A DNA stretch of 52,442 bases. It comes from Tenacibaculum sp. L6 (GTDB lineage Bacteria; Bacteroidota; Bacteroidia; Flavobacteriales; Flavobacteriaceae). Positions within the stretch are counted from its first letter, which is position 1; each line of letters begins with the position of its first letter. The stretch lies in assembly GCF_028823685.1 (NCBI RefSeq), contig NZ_JAPEHZ010000011.1, positions 1-52,442 on the forward strand, written 5' to 3'. Made by a program: the position numbers and the translations under genes. Positions 46,537 to 52,442 of the stretch are shown here, one piece after another. A model generated the notes under the pieces. It saw only the letters and a program-made list of their open reading frames with translations, searched no databases and was not told the DNA's origin.

Positions 46537-47295
46537 ATGAACAATCCAAAAAAATATACTCGAATTATTTCTTTAGTCCCTAGTCAAACAGAACTTTTGG
46601 TTGATTTAGGACTGGAGGAACATATCGTTGGTATTACAAAGTTTTGTATCCACCCTAATCACTTAACGAAAACAAAAACCATTGTTGGCGGTACAAAAAA
46701 CATCAAGATTGAAAAAATAAAAGAACTTCAGCCTGATATTATTTTATGTAATAAGGAAGAAAATACCAAAGAAATAGTTGAGGCTTGCCAACAAATAGCA
46801 TACACTCACGTTTCTGATATCTTTACACTTGCTGACGCTATTGATATTATTTCTTTATATGGAAGCTTTTTTGACAAACAAAAAGAAGCTGATAAAATGG
46901 TTCATGAATTAGAATCAAAAGTAATCGATTTTAAAAATTTTATTCACGATAGGAAAAGCAGAAAAGTAGCTTATTTTATTTGGAAAAATCCTTGGATGGT
47001 TGCCGCAAATAACACGTTTATAAATCACTTATTAGAACTCAACAAGTTTGAAAATATTTACAGTGATTTAGAACGCTATCCTGAAGTTACTCTCGAAACC
47101 ACAAAACAAAGAAAAGCAGAACTCGTTTTACTTTCTTCAGAACCTTTTCCTTTTAAAGAAAAACATACTGCTGAAATAAAAGAGCACGCAAGCAACAGCA
47201 CACCTATTTTGGTCGATGGCGAGTACTTTTCTTGGTACGGTAGTAGGTTATTAAAGGCTTTTGATTATTTTAAACAATTACACGACAGTATTTGA
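46537..47295 (+). CDS. BtuF-like cobalamin/metal-chelate binding protein without signal peptide
   Basis: A 252-residue protein of the helical-backbone periplasmic-binding class (BtuF/FhuD). The family start RIISLVPSQTELLVDLGLEEHIVGIT, then VGGTKNIKIEKIKELQPDIILCNKEEN, YFIWKNPWMVAANNTFINHLL and VDGEYFSWYGSRLLKAF are all present. The N terminus MNNPKKYTR has no signal peptide or lipobox. Either the protein works in the cytoplasm or the export signal is non-classical; signal-less forms are, I believe, common in Flavobacteriaceae. No BtuC or BtuD partner is in the window. Its 3' end overlaps the convergent small gene by 18 bp. Confidence 0.85.
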   Translation: MNNPKKYTRIISLVPSQTELLVDLGLEEHIVGITKFCIHPNHLTKTKTIVGGTKNIKIEKIKELQPDIILCNKEENTKEIVEACQQIAYTHVSDIFTLADAIDIISLYGSFFDKQKEADKMVHELESKVIDFKNFIHDRKSRKVAYFIWKNPWMVAANNTFINHLLELNKFENIYSDLERYPEVTLETTKQRKAELVLLSSEPFPFKEKHTAEIKEHASNSTPILVDGEYFSWYGSRLLKAFDYFKQLHDSI

Positions 47296-47478
47296 CGGCA
47301 TATCTTCATCTAAATATTTAATTCTATTTAGTTTTTCCAATATTTTCATTGCTTTAAATGCTGATCGATCGCTTTTACACTCATCAACATATTTATAATC
47401 ATTAGCCGTCTCAACCAACCTGCTATATCTTTCTTCCAAGTGCTTTCGATATCTTCGTAATTGATTAATTCTTGACAT
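47278..47478 (-). CDS. Conserved small basic coiled-coil protein
   Basis: Using the Met of MSRINQLRRYRKHLEERYSR, the product is 66 aa: a basic amphipathic helix, then ETANDYKYVDECKSDRSAFKAMKILEKLNR and the tail YLDEDMPSNTVV. It has no membrane segment. It overlaps the 3' end of the convergent BtuF-like gene by 18 bp. I recall similar small Lac-dictionary-type hypothetical proteins in Flavobacteriaceae, but no function. Confidence 0.6.
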   Translation of the reverse strand: MSRINQLRRYRKHLEERYSRLVETANDYKYVDECKSDRSAFKAMKILEKLNRIKYLDEDMPSNTVV

Positions 47479-47593
47479 TATATTAAAATTTAAGCGGATT
47501 ATAAATATACACAAATATTTGATTTACAGAAATATAAAAACTAATCAAGATTTAAAATGGGGAAAATTCCTATTTTAATTATTACCAACAACA

Positions 47594-47623
47594 AAAAAGC
47601 TCTTGATTTCTCAAGAGCTTTCT
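47594..47623 (-). terminator. DUF4197 gene terminator
   Basis: AAAGCTCTTGA and TCAAGAGCTTT form an 11-bp stem with loop TTTC. An A run upstream becomes the U tract on the minus strand. Confidence 0.8.
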
Positions 47624-47627
47624 AATT

Positions 47628-48335
47628 TTATTTTTTATCCTGCAACGCAAATACCTGACGTAGCAAAGGAGTATCACGTAATCCTACTTTTTCACGAATT
47701 CCTTTTTCTTCAACAGCAATCATGGTAAAAACACCTTCTAAAGCTTCCGTAGTTACATAATCTGTTAAGTCTGGATTCACTTTTTTAACAAACGGAATAC
47801 TATTGTATTTCGTTATTAAGTTTGACCAAATTTTATCAGCACCTACTTTAGAAAATGAGTTTTTAATCACTGGATTAAACTCAGCATATAATGCAGACGT
47901 TGTTTTTCCTTCTAAATAAGAAGTTGCAGCATTATCTGCTCCTAATAATATATTCTTTGCGTCATTAAATGTAATTTCCTTCACCGCATTTACAAAAATT
48001 GGAGTCGCTGTTTTTACAGCATCTTCAGCAGTTCTATTAATTGCTTTTAAACCTTCATCAGCTAAATTACCCAAACCAATACTGCGTAATCCCTTATCAA
48101 CCGCTTGTAATTCTTCTGGCAACAAGATTTTTACCAAGTCATTCTTATAAAAACCATCAGTAGCTGTTAATTTACTTACCTGATGTTGAATACCATTATC
48201 TAAAGCTTGACGTAAACCGTTACCTATCTGCTCTTGTGTTAACACTCCTCCTTGTGGTAATTGATTTACTACTTTTTGTAACTCTGCACATCCCATAAAA
48301 GTTAGTGCAATAAAGAATACTGTAATTTTTTTCAT
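47628..48335 (-). CDS. DUF4197 lipoprotein
   Basis: A 235-residue protein starting at MKKITVFFIALTFMGC, with the lipobox Cys at 15. The DUF4197 region covers almost all the mature chain: LTQEQIGNGLRQALDNGIQHQ, DGFYKNDLVKILLPEELQ, ADEGLKAINRTAEDAVKTATPIF, AATSYLEGKTT, and the end DYVTTEALEGVFTMIAVEEKGIR. The family is widespread in Proteobacteria and Bacteroidetes and its function is unknown. I chose the internal Met because the upstream one adds 17 residues ahead of a standard signal peptide. Confidence 0.88.
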   Translation of the reverse strand: MKKITVFFIALTFMGCAELQKVVNQLPQGGVLTQEQIGNGLRQALDNGIQHQVSKLTATDGFYKNDLVKILLPEELQAVDKGLRSIGLGNLADEGLKAINRTAEDAVKTATPIFVNAVKEITFNDAKNILLGADNAATSYLEGKTTSALYAEFNPVIKNSFSKVGADKIWSNLITKYNSIPFVKKVNPDLTDYVTTEALEGVFTMIAVEEKGIREKVGLRDTPLLRQVFALQDKK

Positions 48336-48388
48336 GTTTACTTGTTTGATTTTTTCTATTAGAAACAATAAACTAATTATTGTCACAT

Positions 48389-48553
48389 TTATTTGAAGCT
48401 GTCGGTATTTTTATCATATCCATACGGACAGTGCTTACATCCACTTTTACAACAATATCCGCGTCGTAAATGGTACGCTTCTTTAAAAACTCTATACCCC
48501 TGTTCGTTTGTATAATACTCATCAGGAGTAGGTTTTAATATCTCTTTTCTCAT
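48389..48553 (-). CDS. DUF5522 small cysteine-rich protein
   Basis: A 54-residue protein, too small for routine gene finding. It starts MRKEILKPTPDEYYTNEQGY and carries the DUF5522 core AYHLRRGYCCKSGCKHCPYG, a Cys-rich cluster that could bind zinc or an iron-sulfur cluster. It ends DKNTDSFK. The gene lies 53 bp upstream of the DUF4197 gene on the same strand. A near-consensus GATATTTG box ends 4 bp before the ATG, hinting at a leaderless mRNA. Confidence 0.85.
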   Translation of the reverse strand: MRKEILKPTPDEYYTNEQGYRVFKEAYHLRRGYCCKSGCKHCPYGYDKNTDSFK

Positions 48554-48568
48554 ACTACAAATATCATA

Positions 48569-48614
48569 AAAAAAATACGTTAAACAGGTTTTACATTCCT
48601 GCTTAACGTATTTA
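48569..48614 (-). terminator. hutU / DUF4136 terminator
   Basis: AAATACGTTAA and TTAACGTATTT plus CAGG/CCTG make a long, slightly imperfect stem. A flanking A run gives a U tract on the minus strand, after the DUF4136 gene. Confidence 0.8.
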
Positions 48615-48635
48615 TATATACCTTAAAATAAAATT

Positions 48636-49163
48636 TTACTTCTTAACATTTGGAGGATATTCCGCCATTATCTCTGCTACAAATTCTTTAATACGAGCTT
48701 CTTTACGTTCAACACTACTTGTACTTAAAGCTCCCGTTCCTATTCCTTGCCATACTAACTCTTTTTTGTTAGCGTCTAACAAATCAATAAACAACGTTCC
48801 TTCTGTATATTGAGAAACTGTTACAGGACTTGGTCCATAATACCAAGGATAATAAAATCCTCCATAATAATTATCGTTTACATTGATACGCTCACGAGAT
48901 TTTGTAAACAAACTCACTAAAACATCTGGTGACGCAGATTTGGTCATTCCTTTTGCCATCAATTCTGCTTCAATAGCACGCATAATACGTTTCTTATCTA
49001 AATCAGAAATTGAAGCTTTGTCTATTCCTGTTTTATAAAACGCAAATGTTTTGTACTGATTAAAATCAGTTTGTGTATCATAATCAGTTGTTACTCTTAC
49101 TGAGCTACATGAAGTTACCAATAATGCGATAATTGGTAATACTAGTAATTTTATTTTTTTCAT
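48636..49163 (-). CDS. DUF4136 lipoprotein
   Basis: A 175-residue lipoprotein (lipobox ending VTSC, C19). The DUF4136 domain shows VRVTTDYDTQTDFNQYKTFAFY near the start, IMRAIEAELMAKGMTKSASPDVLV in the middle, a Tyr/Gly/Pro-rich loop (DNYYGGFYYPWYYGP) and a C-terminal GTLFIDLLDANKKELVWQGIGTG strand pair. The function of the family is unknown. It starts 11 bp after the hutU stop and so is probably cotranscribed with it. Confidence 0.88.
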   Translation of the reverse strand: MKKIKLLVLPIIALLVTSCSSVRVTTDYDTQTDFNQYKTFAFYKTGIDKASISDLDKKRIMRAIEAELMAKGMTKSASPDVLVSLFTKSRERINVNDNYYGGFYYPWYYGPSPVTVSQYTEGTLFIDLLDANKKELVWQGIGTGALSTSSVERKEARIKEFVAEIMAEYPPNVKK

Positions 49164-49174
49164 TTTCTTCGGAT

Positions 49175-51169
49175 TTACATATTCTCTAACAATGCATCAT
49201 CCACTATGTTAGGAAGCGTAACTTTTAGTTTTTTTTCAACTTCCATTGCTCGTTTAATAGCAAAAACAGCTTCTTCATTTCTTGCCCAACTACGTCTTGC
49301 AATTCCGTTATTCACATCCCAGAAAAGCATTGATTTTAAGCGTCTTGATGCATCTTTAGAACCATCAAGAAGCATGCCAAATCCACCGTTAATTACTTCT
49401 CCCCAGCCTACTCCACCTCCATTGTGGATAGAAACCCAAGTAGCTCCTCTAAAACTATCTCCAATTACATTATGAATTGCCATATCTGCAGTAAAACGAG
49501 ATCCGTCGTAAATATTTGAAGTTTCACGGTAAGGTGAATCTGTTCCTGAAACATCATGGTGGTCACGACCTAAGACTACTGGACCTATTTTTCCTTTCTT
49601 AATTGCTTTATTGAAAGCTTCCGCTATTTTCATACGTCCTTCAGCATCTGCATATAAAATACGTGCCTGTGAACCTACAACTAACTTATTTTCTTGCGCT
49701 CCTTTAATCCATTGAATGTTATCTGCCATTTGCTGTTGGATTTCTTCAGGAGATTTTTTCATAATCTTTTCCAATACCTTACAAGCAATCGCATCTGTTT
49801 TTGCTAAATCTTCTGGATTTCCTGAAGTACATACCCAACGGAAAGGACCAAAACCATAATCAAAACACATAGGTCCCATAATATCTTGTACATAACTAGG
49901 ATACTTAAACTCTCTCCCTAATGTCGGATTCGGATTCATTACATCCGCACCTGCTCTACTTGCTTCTAACAAAAAGGCATTTCCGTAATCAAAGAAATAC
50001 GTTCCTTTTTCTGTGTGCTTATTAATCGCTTTTGCGTGACGACGTAAGGTTTCTTGTACTTTTTCTTTGAATAACTCCGGATTATTCGCCATCATTTCGT
50101 TTGATTCTTCAAACGACACATCCACAGGATAATAACCTCCTGCCCAAGGATTGTGTAACGATGTTTGATCTGAACCTAAATCGATATACACATCTTCTTC
50201 AGCAAACTTCTCCCAAACATCCACCACATTTCCTAAGTAAGCCAACGAAACTACTTCTTTGTTTTCTTTTGCTTTACGAACACGTGCTACTAATTCATCT
50301 AAATCGGTGATTTTTTCATCAATCCAACCTTGATCTAAACGAACCTGCGTTATTTTCGGATTCACCTCAGCACAAACTGTGATACAACCTGCAATGTTTC
50401 CTGCTTTTGGTTGCGCACCACTCATTCCTCCTAAACCAGCAGTAACAAATAAGTTTCCTTTTGGCGATTTTCCTATTTTTCTAAACCCGTTTAACACAGT
50501 AATAGTGGTACCATGTACAATTCCTTGTGGACCTATATACATGTAACTTCCCGCCGTCATTTGACCATATTGTGTTACTCCTAAGGCGTTGAATTTTTCC
50601 CAATCATCTGGCTTTGAATAATTCGGGATCATCATACCATTTGTAACTACCACTCTTGGAGCATCTTTATGTGATGGAAATAATCCCATTGGGTGTCCTG
50701 AATACATTACCAAGGTTTGTTTATCTGTCATTTCTGATAAGTACTTCATGGTTAATAAGTATTGCGCCCAGTTAGAAAACACCGCGCCGTTACCCCCGTA
50801 GGTAATTAATTCATGTGGATGTTGCGCTACTGCATAATCCAAATTATTTTGAATCATTACCATAATAGCTTTTGCCTGCTCTGATTTCCCTGGATATTCA
50901 TCAATAGGACGCGCGTACATTTTATAATCTGGACGGAAACGATACATATAAATTCGTCCGTACTTTTCTAATTCTTCAGCAAACTCAGGTAATAATGCTG
51001 AGTGATGTTCTTTATCGAAATAACGCAATGCATTACGTAAAGCCAATTTCTTCTCTTCGTCAGTTAAAATTTCTTTACGTTTTGGCGCGTGATTAATGGT
51101 AGTATCATACTCCTGCTTTGGAGGTAATGTTGTTGGAATCCCTTGTTTTATTTGTTCTTTAAAAGTCAT
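49175..51169 (-). CDS. hutU: Urocanate hydratase (long form)
   Basis: Second step of histidine breakdown: adds water to urocanate to form imidazolonepropionate, using tightly bound NAD+. Core motifs are LVMYSGHPMGLFPSHKDAP, QMTAGSYMYIGPQGIVHGT, FVTAGLGGMSGAQPKAG, TSLHNPWAGGYYP, RWVCTSGNPEDLAKTD with the active-site Cys region, LGRDHHDVSGTDSPYRETS and NGGGVGWGEVINGGFG. At 664 aa it is about 100 residues longer than Pseudomonas HutU, as in other Bacteroidetes, with extra N-terminal sequence. No hutH, hutI or hutG is nearby. Confidence 0.96.
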   Translation of the reverse strand: MTFKEQIKQGIPTTLPPKQEYDTTINHAPKRKEILTDEEKKLALRNALRYFDKEHHSALLPEFAEELEKYGRIYMYRFRPDYKMYARPIDEYPGKSEQAKAIMVMIQNNLDYAVAQHPHELITYGGNGAVFSNWAQYLLTMKYLSEMTDKQTLVMYSGHPMGLFPSHKDAPRVVVTNGMMIPNYSKPDDWEKFNALGVTQYGQMTAGSYMYIGPQGIVHGTTITVLNGFRKIGKSPKGNLFVTAGLGGMSGAQPKAGNIAGCITVCAEVNPKITQVRLDQGWIDEKITDLDELVARVRKAKENKEVVSLAYLGNVVDVWEKFAEEDVYIDLGSDQTSLHNPWAGGYYPVDVSFEESNEMMANNPELFKEKVQETLRRHAKAINKHTEKGTYFFDYGNAFLLEASRAGADVMNPNPTLGREFKYPSYVQDIMGPMCFDYGFGPFRWVCTSGNPEDLAKTDAIACKVLEKIMKKSPEEIQQQMADNIQWIKGAQENKLVVGSQARILYADAEGRMKIAEAFNKAIKKGKIGPVVLGRDHHDVSGTDSPYRETSNIYDGSRFTADMAIHNVIGDSFRGATWVSIHNGGGVGWGEVINGGFGMLLDGSKDASRRLKSMLFWDVNNGIARRSWARNEEAVFAIKRAMEVEKKLKVTLPNIVDDALLENM

Positions 51170-51341
51170 TTTATACGTTTTTGAGTTTTCAATAAAAACT
51201 GAAAACTTGTTAATTATAAGTTGTTGATAAGCGTAAAAAAATGAAAAAACTATGGATAACGAATATCTGCTCTGTGGTACTGAGCTTCAATCCTCTTCTT
51301 ATATTTTAGTGTTAAAATATCCATCTTCTTTGAAGTTTGCA

Positions 51342-51349
51342 CAAATATA
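51342..51349 (-). promoter_or_regulatory. hutU -7 box
   Basis: TATATTTG on the minus strand, 173 bp before the hutU start, implies a leader of about 165 nt. No TTG stands at the ideal spacing. Confidence 0.45.
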
Positions 51350-51415
51350 AGTTTATACAGTTAAAAAAATGAGTTTTAAAAAGCATAAATTTTTCAGTCC
51401 TCATTTTATTTACTC

Positions 51416-51444
51416 TTGTATCCTAACAATAAATTGTACCTTTG
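51416..51444 (+). promoter_or_regulatory. Promoter of the mini HExxH gene
   Basis: TTG (51416-51418), an 18-bp spacer and TACCTTTG (51437-51444) match the Bacteroidetes consensus. Transcription from here fits the ATG at 51469. Confidence 0.65.
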
Positions 51445-51468
51445 ACTAGTTATTGCATAAACAGATTT

Positions 51469-51792
51469 ATGATTTTTATATCAAAACATATAATACCAAA
51501 AGGATTTTCTGGAATGACATTATATCCTTTTATCTTTTTAAAACGAGAAGATTTAAAAGGGAATCCTGTTTTGATAAATCATGAGAAAATTCACTTAAAA
51601 CAACAGCGAGAACTCTTAATTGTATTTTTTTATATTCTTTATTTTTTAGAGTGGTTTATTCGATTATTGATGTATCGAAAAACATCTTTAGCATATAAAA
51701 ACCTAAGTTTTGAGCGAGAAGCTTATCAAAACGAACATAATTTAGATTATATATCTACTCGAAAAAGATGGGCTTTTCTTAATTATTTATAG
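51469..51792 (+). CDS. Small membrane protein with HExxH motif
   Basis: A 107-residue protein with a gluzincin-like zinc motif H38-E-K-I-H42 in VLINHEKIHLKQQREL, a following TM segment (LLIVFFYILYFLEWFIRLLM), and FEREAYQNE (81-89) whose Glu could be the third ligand. The end RKRWAFLNYL is basic. I recall similar proteins of about 110 aa across Bacteroidetes, unnamed. I infer a membrane-bound minimal metalloprotease-like protein; catalysis is unproven. The start at MIFISKHIIP is set by the promoter just upstream. Confidence 0.75.
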   Translation: MIFISKHIIPKGFSGMTLYPFIFLKREDLKGNPVLINHEKIHLKQQRELLIVFFYILYFLEWFIRLLMYRKTSLAYKNLSFEREAYQNEHNLDYISTRKRWAFLNYL

Positions 51793-51862
51793 TTTTCAAA
51801 ACATCCTGCTATTTTTTTATAATTCCGTAAATTGCGTACCCGAAAATTAAGACAATTTACGA

Positions 51863-52442
51863 ATGGAACAAATAACTCCCTATAAACCTAAACACAAAGT
51901 ACGAATTGTAACCGCAGCTTCTCTATTTGATGGGCACGATGCCGCTATTAATATTATGCGTCGAATTATTCAATCTACAGGGGTTGAAGTAATTCACTTA
52001 GGGCATGATAGAAGCGTTGAAGAAGTAGTAAACTGTGCTATTCAAGAAGACGCAAATGCAATTGCTATGACTTCGTACCAAGGTGGACACAACGAGTACT
52101 TTAAGTACATGTACGATTTATTGCAAGAAAAAGGAGCTGGACATATTAAAATATTTGGTGGTGGTGGTGGAGTAATTCTACCAGAGGAAATCAAGGAATT
52201 GATGGACTACGGAATTACTCGTATTTACTCTCCTGATGATGGTCGTGAATTGGGATTACAAGGAATGATTAACGATTTAGTTCAACAATCAGACACAAGC
52301 CCATCCCTAACCCTTCCCGAAGGGAAGGAAATTAATGATGAACTCAAAGAAAAAAACATTAATACAATTGCACGGTTAATTACCATTGCCGAAAACGAAC
52401 CTCAAAAGTTCACTAAACTTCAACAAAATAATACTAAAAGCT
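51863..52442 (+). CDS. icmF: IcmF-type fused acyl-CoA mutase, 5' part only
   Basis: The first 193 codons are in the window and the frame stays open to the end. The N-terminal B12-binding domain (11-140) shows [21 protein letters not shown] with the Co-ligating His25, [46 protein letters not shown] and [19 protein letters not shown]12 domain at the N terminus is the order found in IcmF, where a G-protein chaperone and the mutase domain follow; plain methylmalonyl-CoA mutase has it at the C terminus. The DxHxxG motif ends in Ala. Residues 144-157 come from an in-frame genomic repeat. Confidence 0.85.
   Translation, partial: MEQITPYKPKHKVRIVTAASLFDGHDAAINIMRRIIQSTGVEVIHLGHDRSVEEVVNCAIQEDANAIAMTSYQGGHNEYFKYMYDLLQEKGAGHIKIFGGGGGVILPEEIKELMDYGITRIYSPDDGRELGLQGMINDLVQQSDTSPSLTLPEGKEINDELKEKNINTIARLITIAENEPQKFTKLQQNNTKS
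52301..52332 (+). repeat. CCCTAACCCTTCCCGAAGGG repeat inside icmF
   Basis: A hairpin-forming element with arms CCTTCCC (52312-52318) and GGGAAGG (52322-52328). It resembles the CCCTAACCC...GAAGGG interspersed repeats of Bacteroidetes (from memory) and is read in frame as [11 protein letters not shown], between the B12 domain and the next domain. Confidence 0.6.

Overview
The window is chromosomal DNA of a low-GC marine-type member of the Flavobacteriaceae; a Tenacibaculum/Polaribacter-like genus is my inference. Evidence: SusC/SusD and CarboxypepD_reg-TonB proteins, paired type III and type II glutamine synthetases, HYC_CC_PP, DUF5522, DUF4197 and DUF2007 proteins, long-form urocanate hydratase, very weak Shine-Dalgarno sequences, and repeated matches to the Bacteroidetes promoter consensus (TTG, about 19 bp, TAnnTTTG). 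No insertion sequence, prophage, CRISPR array or rRNA was seen.

Layout. 1-2.9 kb: prfA, a frame-broken lipoprotein gene and purM. 2.9-8.5 kb: a complete curli-type operon on the minus strand, in the order csgA, csgB-like, csgE, csgF, csgG, then a beta-propeller lipoprotein. 8.8-12.3 kb: divergent glutamine synthetases III and II around a regulatory dyad. 12.3-17 kb: a cation/Ca2+ exchanger and a probable iron-uptake pair (TonB receptor and PepSY membrane protein), both broken by single-base shifts. 17.4-18.1 kb: two small proteins and tRNA-Arg(ACG). 18.1-26.3 kb: a copper/silver-type RND efflux operon (HYC_CC_PP, cusA, a four-helix-bundle gene, cusC, cusB, an HMA lipoprotein) carrying interspersed repeats inside its reading frames. 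26.4-29.4 kb: usp-terB-corA, divergent from an MscS-like channel gene. 29.4-35 kb: a polyamine operon (arginine decarboxylase, agmatinase, DUF155 protein, deoxyhypusine-synthase-like enzyme) followed by small acidic and VOC proteins. 35-40.8 kb: TerB, a secreted paralogue, a clpS/prmA/tpiA operon, a thioredoxin-like lipoprotein, a DppB-type permease and, divergently, pyrF. 41-47.3 kb: a SusD/SusC pair, a divergent LytTR response regulator and a BtuF-like protein. 47.3-52.4 kb: small DUF proteins, hutU, a mini HExxH membrane protein and the 5' end of an IcmF-type mutase that runs off the window.

The most unusual parts are the curli operon and the efflux operon. In the curli operon CsgE carries an N-terminal domain resembling CsgH, CsgG carries an extra C-terminal beta-barrel, the two fibre subunits share an SVPQ(V/I)G peptide just after the signal sequence, and a beta-propeller lipoprotein is appended. 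In the efflux operon, and again in icmF, short genomic repeats are inserted in frame into coding sequence. The polyamine operon, with a deoxyhypusine-synthase homologue in a bacterium, is a third region with a potentially non-standard pathway.
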